From the NCBI GenBank assembly GCA_013140405.1, contig JABFSV010000131.1, forward strand, positions 1-12,579: DNA of 12,579 bases, read 5' to 3'. Under the pieces are notes generated by a model. That model saw only the letters and a program-made list of their open reading frames with translations, was not told the DNA's origin and did no database searches. Positions 1 to 6,111 of the stretch are shown here, in pieces; the stretch's first letter is position 1; each line of letters opens with the position of its first letter. The position numbers and the translations under genes were made by a program. The stretch comes from Methyloglobulus sp. GTDB taxonomy: Bacteria; Pseudomonadota; Gammaproteobacteria; Methylococcales; Methylomonadaceae.

Positions 1-10
1 GAAAATGAAA

Positions 11-57
11 AAAACCTTTTAAATCAATCTGCCTTTTTTCACTAACTAAAAGGTTTT
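11..57. repeat. 11-bp perfect inverted repeat upstream of yjbQ
   Basis: The arm AAAACCTTTTA (11-21) is exactly complementary to TAAAAGGTTTT (47-57), with a 25-base loop. It lies 33 bases before the yjbQ start. No uridine tract follows on +, so it is not a classic terminator in that direction. It could be the tail of an upstream transcription unit outside the window, an operator, or a chance product of AT-rich DNA. Confidence 0.4.
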
Positions 58-90
58 ACATGACATATTTTAGACAGGATTTCCTAACCT

Positions 91-510
91 ATGTGGATTC
101 AAAAGGAAATAATACTTAAGCCTCGGCTCAGAGGGTTTCATTTAGTCACTGATGAAATATTGACCCAACTTCCCGAATTCAAGAAAATCAAGATTGGCAT
201 GATGAATGTGTTTATTAAGCATACATCGGCTTCATTGACCATTAATGAAAACGCAGCCCCAGAGGTTCGTTTGGACTTTGAGAGTTACTTCAATCATGCC
301 GTGCCGGAGAATGAGCCTTATTATCGTCACCTTGATGAGGGGAGCGACGATTTACCTGCCCACATAAAAGCCAGTATTCTGGGCTGTAGCTTGAATATCC
401 CTATCACAAACGGTCGGCCAAACCTGGGTATTTGGCAAGGGATATACCTGTGCGAACACCGTAACCACGGTGGTAACAGGGTGGTTTTGGTAACGATAAA
501 TGGTGAGTAG
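91..510 (+). CDS. yjbQ: YjbQ / UPF0047 family protein (secondary thiamine-phosphate synthase type)
   Basis: A complete 139-residue cytosolic protein, about the usual length of the YjbQ/UPF0047 family. Family hallmarks are visible: HTSASLTINE at residues 44-53, the EGSDDLPAHIKASILG block at 83-98 with the conserved His91, and GIWQGIYLCEHR at 113-124 leading into the final beta strand. Members form small beta-sandwich trimers. E. coli YjbQ has weak thiamine-phosphate synthase side activity, which gives the family its database name, but the physiological role is not settled. An AGGA sequence at 76-79, 11 bases before the ATG, could serve as SD. The gene appears to stand alone, followed by 207 non-coding bases before the cupin gene. 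No thiamine genes are nearby, so the context does not support a thiamine role. Confidence 0.93.
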   Translation: MWIQKEIILKPRLRGFHLVTDEILTQLPEFKKIKIGMMNVFIKHTSASLTINENAAPEVRLDFESYFNHAVPENEPYYRHLDEGSDDLPAHIKASILGCSLNIPITNGRPNLGIWQGIYLCEHRNHGGNRVVLVTINGE

Positions 511-584
511 GCTTGTAGGATAGACATTTACGGAAATGATAGAATCTTTAACAAGTAATGGTTTTTTGTTGCGAACCATGACTT

Positions 585-613
585 TCGACAATATGTAAAA
601 TGATAAATAATAT
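585..613 (+). promoter_or_regulatory. Candidate sigma-70 promoter for the cupin gene
   Basis: TCGACA (585-590, 5 of 6 to the -35 consensus) is followed after 17 bases by TAATAT (608-613, 4 of 6 to the -10 consensus). The -10 box overlaps an AT-rich dyad at 601-623 (TGATAA...TTATCA). Transcription would begin about 100 bases before the cupin start. This rests on consensus matching by eye in AT-rich DNA, so it is weak. Confidence 0.25.
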
Positions 614-677
614 TTTATTATCAATAAGATATTGAAGCTGACTGCGACATTACCAAGAGCATTGCCAGGAAAAATGC

Positions 678-693
678 TAAAATTTCAATTTTA
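678..693. promoter_or_regulatory. Perfect short palindrome before the cupin gene (possible operator)
   Basis: TAAAATT (678-684) and AATTTTA (687-693) are perfectly complementary around a two-base centre. The dyad ends 24 bases before the cupin ATG, just upstream of the SD AGGAAG (709-714). Position and symmetry would suit a repressor site in the leader. AT-rich composition makes chance plausible. Confidence 0.22.
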
Positions 694-717
694 ACCAACC
701 CTTAACACAGGAAGCAC

Positions 718-993
718 ATGCCAAAAATTACGATAGAACATAACCCCAGCGAAGAACGCCTGAAAGAATTAGGTGTGGCGAATTGGGAGATATGGGAAAA
801 AGAAGTATCAGAATTTCCTATCGACTTCGATGCAACTGAAACCGCGTATGTCCTGGAAGGCGAGATTTTAGTGACCCCAGAAGGCGGTGAACCCGTGAGA
901 ATCTTACCAGGTGACTTAGTTGTTTTCCCAGAAGGCCTAAACAGCCATTGGAAAGTCGTTAAGGCATTGCGTAAGCATTATAGTTACGACTAA
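718..993 (+). CDS. Small cupin-domain protein (Cupin_3 / EutQ-like type)
   Basis: A complete 91-residue protein made of a single small cupin barrel. It shows the pattern of the short Cupin_3-type proteins: a W-E-I-W segment near residue 23, E-T-A-Y-V-L-E-G-E around 40-49, then PGDLVVFPEG around 64-73, H-W-K-V, and a C-terminal K-H-Y-S-Y. The classical metal-binding His pair of cupin motif 1 is not present, so metal binding is uncertain. Proteins of this type are annotated only by fold, and no substrate can be inferred. AGGAAG at 709-714 is a good SD for the ATG at 718. The gene stands alone between yjbQ and the restriction-modification cassette. Confidence 0.88.
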   Translation: MPKITIEHNPSEERLKELGVANWEIWEKEVSEFPIDFDATETAYVLEGEILVTPEGGEPVRILPGDLVVFPEGLNSHWKVVKALRKHYSYD

Positions 994-1016
994 GCAAGCG
1001 GAATAAAAAGCAAGCC

Positions 1017-1160
1017 CTGGTGGAGTTTGCAGGATCTAGCATCAATTTGATACCAACTACGCCTGATTCCAATATGTTTCATCAGGACTATATTGCTGAT
1101 GTGCCTGGAATGTCTTGTCGCATATTTCCCTATCATGTATATTTGAATGATGATTTATGA
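1017..1160 (+). other. Open stretch between the cupin and methyltransferase genes, possible coding remnant
   Basis: The frame beginning CTG-GTG-GAG at 1017 stays open for 47 codons to a TGA at 1158-1160. Its translation has a protein-like mix of residues, for example DSNMFHQDYIADVPGMSCRI in the middle. GTG at 1020 and ATG at 1074 are the only visible starts, and neither has an SD. It may be the tail of a gene disrupted when the adjacent cassette arrived, or chance. The candidate methyltransferase promoter lies inside it, which argues against a functional gene here. Confidence 0.2.
1115..1143 (+). promoter_or_regulatory. Candidate sigma-70 promoter for the restriction-modification operon
   Basis: TTGTCG (1115-1120, 4 of 6) and TATATT (1138-1143, 5 of 6) are separated by exactly 17 bases. 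The transcript would begin near 1150, giving a leader of about 95 bases before the methyltransferase ATG. No controller-protein gene lies between the promoter and the methyltransferase, and I did not see a C-box-like dyad here. Confidence 0.4.
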
Positions 1161-1244
1161 GGTTTCCCATACACTTGAAGGCCACTCTTTTTTATAGACA
1201 GGTGATTTCTTCAGTGTTTTGGAGGCATAAGTCTTTTAGATTCT

Positions 1245-2456
1245 ATGATTACCTATACGATGGATAGATATAACACTGACGCATCCAACCAAACAACGGC
1301 ATCAGAACTAAATAGTTCCAGTGGTTTTGCAATAAACGCAGAACCCAAAAAAAGTAGTGAATATAAAGCACCAATAATTTTTTCTTTTTTCTCTGGTGCG
1401 GGGTTTTTGGATTTAGGTTTTGAAAAAGCGGGCTATGAAATTGGTTATGTAAATGAAGTACATAAACCATTTCTTGAGGCGTATAAATATTCCAGACAGA
1501 AAATGGGTATGCCCTCGCCGCTACATGGATACTTTGAAGGCAATATTGAAAGCTGCATTGCTGGTGAAGAAGCAGAACGCGTAACCCGCTTTGTTGATTT
1601 GGCAAAAGGAAATAAGCAGCTTGTTGGATTCATTGGAGGCCCTCCTTGTCCAGATTTCTCTGTCGGTGGGAAAAATCGTGGGCAACATGGAGAGAATGGC
1701 AAGTTATCCAAAATCTATATTGATTTAATTTGCAGACAGAAACCAGATTTCTTTGTTTTTGAGAATGTAAAAGGGCTTTATCGGACTACAAGGCATAGGC
1801 AATTCTTTGACGGTTTAAAACACCAGCTAAAAAGTGCTGGATATAGCTGCACAGAGAGGTTAATAAATGCAATTGAATACGGTGCGCCACAAGACCGCGA
1901 ACGCATAATTCTTTTTGGCGTACTACAGCAGCAAGCCAAAAAAGCACTACCGAAATTTAATTGGTTTTCACATACGCTGCATCCCGAAGGTAAAACCCTA
2001 AGCTACCCGTGGCCAGAAGCCCAACCCATTGCAATATTACGCCAACAACCCAGCCATATTCCTTTGGAATTAACAGTTCAGCACTGGTTTGTGAAAAATG
2101 ATGTTGAGCAACATCCAAATGCACTTCACCAATTTAAGCCAAGAGCCGGTTTAGCAAAATTTGAAACCGTCTATGAGGGAGATGACAGCAAGAAATCGTA
2201 TAAGCGATTACACCGCTGGAGATATTCGCCAACAGCTGCGTATGGCAATAATGAAGTGCATATTCATCCATACCTTCCACGTAGAATTTCTGTTGCTGAA
2301 GCTTTGGCAATTCAATCCCTGCCTAAAGAGTTTGAGTTACCTTCTGGCATGTCGCTTAGCAATATGTTCAAAACAGTAGGTAATGGAGTACCATTTTTAG
2401 CCGCACATGGTCTTGCCCTAACCATACTGGCGTTTTTGAGAGGAACAGTTAAATGA
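1245..2456 (+). CDS. DNA (cytosine-5-)-methyltransferase, modification subunit of a Type II-like R-M system
   Basis: This 403-residue enzyme transfers a methyl group from S-adenosylmethionine to C5 of cytosine in a specific duplex site, protecting host DNA from the partner nuclease. C5-methylase motifs occur in order: motif I FFSGAGFLDLGFE (48-60), motif IV GGPPCPDFS with nucleophile Cys135 (131-139), motif VI ENV (173-175), motif VIII QDRER (216-220), a target-recognition stretch of about 225-335, motif IX around RRISVAEALAIQSLP (346-360), and motif X GNGVP (379-383). The sequence gives no recognition site. Some 45 polar, Ser/Asn/Thr-rich residues precede motif I, longer than usual. Only ATG 1245 or 1260 can start the frame, because no ATG, GTG or TTG lies between 1260 and motif I and a stop lies at 1203-1205. 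The only SD-like sequence, GGAGG at 1221-1225, is an unusual 19 bases from the ATG, so initiation may be weak. Base composition is AT-richer than the genes to the right, suggesting acquisition. Confidence 0.95.
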   Translation: MITYTMDRYNTDASNQTTASELNSSSGFAINAEPKKSSEYKAPIIFSFFSGAGFLDLGFEKAGYEIGYVNEVHKPFLEAYKYSRQKMGMPSPLHGYFEGNIESCIAGEEAERVTRFVDLAKGNKQLVGFIGGPPCPDFSVGGKNRGQHGENGKLSKIYIDLICRQKPDFFVFENVKGLYRTTRHRQFFDGLKHQLKSAGYSCTERLINAIEYGAPQDRERIILFGVLQQQAKKALPKFNWFSHTLHPEGKTLSYPWPEAQPIAILRQQPSHIPLELTVQHWFVKNDVEQHPNALHQFKPRAGLAKFETVYEGDDSKKSYKRLHRWRYSPTAAYGNNEVHIHPYLPRRISVAEALAIQSLPKEFELPSGMSLSNMFKTVGNGVPFLAAHGLALTILAFLRGTVK

Positions 2457-3550
2457 AATTGACTGCGAGCAATATCGTTAAGGCAATATTGAATCTTCCG
2501 AGAGACCAATGGTTTGAATATATAAACGAGAAAACCAGATCACAAGTCAAAGTTAAATCCGCAGCTGGCCCAGAAGGCCCAATCTACGTAGAAAGAAGAA
2601 ATCCAACAAAGAATAGTGGTGCAGCTTCAACGGCGACACTTTCTTCTGCAATGATTTGGAGGATAGCCAATGCTTATTCTCCAAATGTACCCATCAATTT
2701 TGACCGTGTTTTAGCAGGTAGCTACAACACCAGATCATTGTTAGAAGCCCTTTTGGCTCACACCCCTGAATTTTACTGGTGTATTCCAGGCCGCATTGAA
2801 TTAATCAATAATTCCTCAGAAATTAAACGCGGTCATAAACACATTGTGTGGATGCCAGGTTCACCCCACCAAAACGGTGTACTCACTGAAAGCAAAACTG
2901 GAAGTGACCAAGCCATTTCTGAGATACCAACGCAGACAATTATTTATGACTCTTTGGCAATCACGGAGAAATTATTGCCATCAGAAATGAATATTGATGT
3001 TAAGCGAAGGCATTTACAAATTCAAATTGCACTTATTGAAATCGGGCTTCAACTGGGCTTTAGAACTTGGATTGCACATAACGATAAAGGCTTTCAATAC
3101 GGAGAAAGGAAAGTTGGTGAACTAGAAGGCGTTATTGCTAGGCTTTCAGATGAACGAGTACTTGCATCTTACGAAGAAGCTAGAGTGGCGGCTAATCTCA
3201 TTGACTGCATTTGGTTTAAAAATGGAAAGTTGATGCCAGCAGTAATGGAGGTAGAACAAAGTACCGGCGTTACGAGCGGACTTACCCGTATGAAAAAATT
3301 CCAAGATTTAGGGCCTCGTCTTGCCGATATTCGCTGGGTAATCGTTGCTGCGGATGAAGATCGTGAGGAGGTAATTCGTAAAGCCAACACTTTGCAATTT
3401 CAATCACTGAATACAAGGTATTTTTCATATTCGGCGGTTGAAGAGTTATATAGTTTGTGCAAAAGACGTAAGATTTCGAATAAAGCAGTGAATGAGGAAT
3501 TTTTAGATTGCTTTATGGAACCGTGTTTGACAGAATTTTCGCTTAACTAA
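2453..3550 (+). CDS. Probable restriction endonuclease of the R-M pair, unassigned family
   Basis: This 365-residue protein starts inside the methyltransferase stop (ATGA overlap) and has its own SD, AGGA at 2441-2444. I do not recognise its exact family. The nuclease call rests on tight coupling to a C5 methylase and on a motif in the C-terminal half: Asp251 (in LIDCIWF), a strand with a polar turn, then Glu266-Val-Glu268 (in AVMEVEQST). This D-x14-E-x-E pattern is a PD-(D/E)XK active-site variant in which Glu replaces the usual Lys, as in BamHI. A helix before it carries Glu196, and a basic R-M-K-K stretch (279-282) follows. The downstream segment (R-W-V-I-V-A-A, 294-300) fits the last core strand of the fold. 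Residues 1-170, containing G-P-E-G-P-I-Y and a Trp/Tyr-rich block, probably form the DNA-recognition part. Like the methyltransferase it is AT-rich; a spot count over 2461-2520 gives 25 G+C of 60. An HNH or GIY-YIG nuclease is excluded because no such motif is present. Confidence 0.8.
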   Translation: MKLTASNIVKAILNLPRDQWFEYINEKTRSQVKVKSAAGPEGPIYVERRNPTKNSGAASTATLSSAMIWRIANAYSPNVPINFDRVLAGSYNTRSLLEALLAHTPEFYWCIPGRIELINNSSEIKRGHKHIVWMPGSPHQNGVLTESKTGSDQAISEIPTQTIIYDSLAITEKLLPSEMNIDVKRRHLQIQIALIEIGLQLGFRTWIAHNDKGFQYGERKVGELEGVIARLSDERVLASYEEARVAANLIDCIWFKNGKLMPAVMEVEQSTGVTSGLTRMKKFQDLGPRLADIRWVIVAADEDREEVIRKANTLQFQSLNTRYFSYSAVEELYSLCKRRKISNKAVNEEFLDCFMEPCLTEFSLN

Positions 3551-3594
3551 ATGCAAACAATAAGTTGCAGATTAAAAGAACGTATTTCCAACTA

Positions 3595-4308
3595 TTATTT
3601 CTTAATCAATGTAACCAACCGATCCTTATCATCAATATTGACTTGGTAACGCCCTAAAAAGCTCATCCCCAACAACCTGTTTTCCCCTAACAATTGGTCA
3701 GCAATGAAGGCGACTTCGACATTTTCAACGCTTTCTCCAGCAATTTTCAGTTCTTTCAACAGGCCAATTTTTGCATTGGCCATGCCATTGGCGGTTTGCA
3801 TTTTTCCTGGAGTCAATTTGCTGTCAGTGAGGCCAAGTTGGTCGATCATGGAGTCTGGCAAAACGACCAAATCTGCACCAGTGTCGATAACCATATCCAC
3901 GGTTTGCCAGATTCTACCGTCACCTGAGAGGGCGACGGACACCGTAAAATGATTACCTTGGGGACTGGTTGGCAACACAATGCGGTTGTCTTTCCGTTTT
4001 TGCTTTTTGTTGATAATGACGATACGCTCAATCTGGCCTTTGGTATTGCGGCTGACGATGTGATTGTACGGCGCAAAAAGCTGTTTAATTTGCTGCTCAA
4101 AGTTGCCGCTGGTGATAATTTTTTCTGTATTTTGAATGCGCTCCAGACCGATAATCTGAATTTTGTTCTGGTTTTGTAAGGCTTGGATTTGGGAAAATAG
4201 ATCATCAGGATCTTCTGCATGGGCGCTCGAAGTAAGCAACACCAAAGCTGAAATGAACAGCAAACGCAGGTGCTTTCTAAAAGACATAAGGCTAGTGATT
4301 GATGCCAT
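3595..4308 (-). CDS. Periplasmic retropepsin-like aspartic protease
   Basis: A 237-residue exported protein. An N-terminal signal (basic RKHLR at 11-15, hydrophobic core 16-26, likely cleavage after SSAHA at about residue 31) sends it to the periplasm. The C-terminal half (about 119-237) is a clan AA retropepsin-like domain: V-D-M-V-IDTGADLVVLP has catalytic Asp142 in the D-T-G triad, and LLGMSFLGRY (212-221) is the second hallmark. Bacterial proteins of this kind carry one catalytic Asp per chain and should work as dimers. Residues about 38-105 form a separate predicted alpha/beta N-domain resembling the small modules found in secretin-type proteins; its role is unknown. The gene converges on the endonuclease gene, 44 bases away, and lies 70 bases downstream of the GlcG/HbpS-like gene, so it may be read from the tesA side. 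A second start at 4287 (M8) gives a more typical signal peptide. Neither start has a clear SD. Confidence 0.85.
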   Translation of the reverse strand: MASITSLMSFRKHLRLLFISALVLLTSSAHAEDPDDLFSQIQALQNQNKIQIIGLERIQNTEKIITSGNFEQQIKQLFAPYNHIVSRNTKGQIERIVIINKKQKRKDNRIVLPTSPQGNHFTVSVALSGDGRIWQTVDMVIDTGADLVVLPDSMIDQLGLTDSKLTPGKMQTANGMANAKIGLLKELKIAGESVENVEVAFIADQLLGENRLLGMSFLGRYQVNIDDKDRLVTLIKK

Positions 4309-4378
4309 CGTGTTAAAGCTATTCAGATTGTTAGCTTATTTTCGTAACACCAACCCCTCTCTATTAACCTGCGCTATT

Positions 4379-4807
4379 CTAAACTCCCGCCACAAAGCCC
4401 GCAGCCTCAATCCCGGCAATCGCGCAACGCTCATCCTGCTCGGATGAATCGCCACTGATACCGACTGAACCGATAATCGTATTGCCCTTGTCACGGATCA
4501 ATACGCCCCCTGGCACAGGCATGATTTGCCCCTCAGCGATGGTAATCAGAGCGTTCATAAAATCTGGGCGGTGTTCAGCAACCGCCGCTAGGCTACGCGA
4601 GGAGATGCCCATGTTGACGGCTCCCCATGCCTTTGCGGTGGCGATTTGTTGTCTAATTACTGTCGCACCATCTTCCCTTTGCAGGGCTTTTAAGTGTCCC
4701 GATGCGTCTAATACAACCACAGTCAACGGTGCCATGTTGAGTGACCTGGCTTTTTGGGTTGCTGTGTTGATGATTTTATTGGCTTTCTCAAGTGTAAGCT
4801 GTGTCAT
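4379..4807 (-). CDS. GlcG/HbpS family (heme-binding-like) protein
   Basis: This 142-residue protein matches the GlcG/HbpS family end to end: LTLEKANKIINTA at the N-terminus, a V-V-V-L-D-A-S-G-H-L strand-turn near 30-39, REDGA around 44-48, a helical Ala-rich centre with AKAWGAVNMG, then G-Q-I-M-P-V-P-G-G-V-L-I around 93-104 and G-S-V-G-I-S-G-D-S-S-E-Q-D-E in the last third. Family members include extracellular heme-binding HbpS of Streptomyces and the GlcG protein of glycolate operons. No glycolate genes are here and no signal peptide is present, so a cytosolic protein of unknown ligand is the safest reading. It lies 16 bases downstream of tesA on the same strand and is probably co-transcribed with it. 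An AAGAGA stretch 6 bases before the ATG may serve as a weak SD. Confidence 0.88.
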   Translation of the reverse strand: MTQLTLEKANKIINTATQKARSLNMAPLTVVVLDASGHLKALQREDGATVIRQQIATAKAWGAVNMGISSRSLAAVAEHRPDFMNALITIAEGQIMPVPGGVLIRDKGNTIIGSVGISGDSSEQDERCAIAGIEAAGFVAGV

Positions 4808-4823
4808 GAGGGATCTCTTTTTT

Positions 4824-5429
4824 CTATTTTTCTAATAATTTCACTAAATGCGGCCATATTTTTTCGACAATCATGGCCTGCGCCTTCTCGTTGGGATGTA
4901 GACCGTCTTGCTGCATCAATTGTTTCGCCAATGCGACATCTTCGAGGATAAAAGGCACATAAGGTACGCCCAGCTCCTTGGACAATTGTGGGTAAACATT
5001 GTAAAACATTTCAGTGTAACGTTTACCATAATTGGGGGGAATACGCATGCTGAGCAATAATGCCTTGGCATCGGACTTTTGTACACGACGGGCGATTTCG
5101 GCAAGATTGTTTTTCAACACGGTTGGCGACAAGCCCCGTAAGCCATCATTGGCACCCAGTTCAATGACGACGACGCTGGGCTTATGCCTGGATAGTATAT
5201 CGTCAACTCGTGCCAATCCTCCGGCGCTAGTGTCGCCGCTAATGCTTTCATTGTTGATGGTGTAGTCACTGTGTTCCTTTTGTAACTTGTTCTGAACCAA
5301 TGCCACCCATCCCTGTCCCACTTCAATGCCGTAAGCCGCGCTGAGACTGTCGCCCAACACAACGATTGATTTCGCCATGGCTGGCACTGATACTAATGCA
5401 ATAACACCAGCAACTAAAAACTTAAGCAT
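4824..5429 (-). CDS. tesA: Periplasmic GDSL arylesterase / acyl-CoA thioesterase I (TesA-type)
   Basis: A 201-residue SGNH hydrolase that cleaves acyl esters or thioesters in the periplasm; the E. coli homologue is thioesterase I / protease I / lysophospholipase L1. The signal peptide covers residues 1-19 (hydrophobic VAGVIALVSVPAMA). The four SGNH blocks are complete: GDSLSAAYG with nucleophile Ser28, Gly65 in SGDTSAGG, Asn94 in GAND, and DGLHPN with Asp175 and His178. The length matches the family. Although the frame is open to 5669, the start at 5429 is clear: the signal peptide begins there, and GGAG lies 8 bases upstream on the minus strand. The divergent neighbour is ybbA, as in E. coli. 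The two start codons overlap (see findings), so this gene's promoter must lie inside ybbA. TesA is followed by the GlcG/HbpS-like gene after 16 bases. Confidence 0.95.
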   Translation of the reverse strand: MLKFLVAGVIALVSVPAMAKSIVVLGDSLSAAYGIEVGQGWVALVQNKLQKEHSDYTINNESISGDTSAGGLARVDDILSRHKPSVVVIELGANDGLRGLSPTVLKNNLAEIARRVQKSDAKALLLSMRIPPNYGKRYTEMFYNVYPQLSKELGVPYVPFILEDVALAKQLMQQDGLHPNEKAQAMIVEKIWPHLVKLLEK

Positions 5430-6111
5430 GATGCAAACTCCATTTTCAAGAAATATCATTGTAACTGAAAATCTGGGCAAATCAGTCAAGACTTCCGGTG
5501 GTACGCTGCATATCCTGTCAGATATTAGCTTGCAGGTGGCATCCGGCGAAAGCATTGCCATAGCAGGGGAATCCGGTTCCGGGAAATCGACCTTAATCAG
5601 TTTGCTGGCGGGGTTGGACACGCCGACAATAGGCTCGATTAATCTCAATGGTAAATCCCTGACTAGCATGGATGAAGATGGTAGGGCGGCGATGCGTAAT
5701 CAACTGGTTGGCTTTGTGTTCCAGTCATTCCAATTACTGCAAGGACTAACCGCACTGGAAAATGTGATGTTGCCACTGGAATTAAGGGGCGATAAAAAAG
5801 CTAAGGATGCAGCTATAGGGCTGTTACAGCGAGTTGGATTATCCGAACGTTTGACGCACACACCCAGGCAACTTTCTGGTGGTGAACAACAACGCGTGGC
5901 TTTGGCGCGGGCTTTTGTGTCCAAACCTGCGGTACTGTTCGCCGATGAACCGACTGGGAATCTGGACAGCAAAACCGGAGCAAAGATCATTGATTTGCTG
6001 TTTGAGCTGAATCAGGAAAACAACACGACCCTGATTCTGGTGACCCACGACCAAACCTTGGCAAATCGCTGTCAACGCATCATTAAACTGGCTGCTGGGA
6101 GGATGGTATGA
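5428..6111 (+). CDS. ybbA: ABC transporter ATP-binding protein YbbA
   Basis: This 227-residue nucleotide-binding subunit couples ATP hydrolysis to the YbbP permease at the inner membrane. All ABC motifs are present: Walker A GESGSGKST (47-55), Q-loop Gln99 in FVFQSF, signature LSGGEQQ (149-155), Walker B VLFADE (169-174) with D-loop NLD, and His207 of the switch. It belongs to the MacB/LolD-type group and closely resembles E. coli YbbA, for example in the opening L-G-K-S-V, the ALENVMLPLELRG region and the length (228 residues in E. coli). The frame is open from 5377, but an ATG there would overlap tesA by over 50 bases. The paired ATG-ATG at 5428/5431 gives the expected length, and 5431 is equally possible. 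No strong SD precedes it. It overlaps ybbP by ATGA. Confidence 0.95.
   Translation: MMQTPFSRNIIVTENLGKSVKTSGGTLHILSDISLQVASGESIAIAGESGSGKSTLISLLAGLDTPTIGSINLNGKSLTSMDEDGRAAMRNQLVGFVFQSFQLLQGLTALENVMLPLELRGDKKAKDAAIGLLQRVGLSERLTHTPRQLSGGEQQRVALARAFVSKPAVLFADEPTGNLDSKTGAKIIDLLFELNQENNTTLILVTHDQTLANRCQRIIKLAAGRMV
5458..5489 (-). promoter_or_regulatory. Candidate tesA promoter inside the 5' end of ybbA
   Basis: On the minus strand TTGACT (5489-5484, 5 of 6) is followed by TACAAT (5463-5458, 5 of 6). The spacer is 20 bases, longer than the optimal 17. The -10 box ends 28 bases before the tesA ATG. Because tesA and ybbA starts interlock, a tesA promoter has to be in about this position. The boxes are good but the spacing lowers confidence. 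Confidence 0.3.

Noticed and set aside
4482..4951. Plus-strand ORFs opposite the GlcG/HbpS-like and tesA genes
   Set aside because: They are shadows of well-supported minus-strand genes, with no domain or SD.
5377..5427. Upstream start for ybbA at 5377
   Set aside because: It would overlap the tesA signal-peptide region and adds residues with no counterpart in E. coli YbbA.
5430..5669. N-terminal extension of tesA by 80 residues
   Set aside because: It is antisense to ybbA, contains no domain, and sits before a clear signal peptide and SD at 5429.
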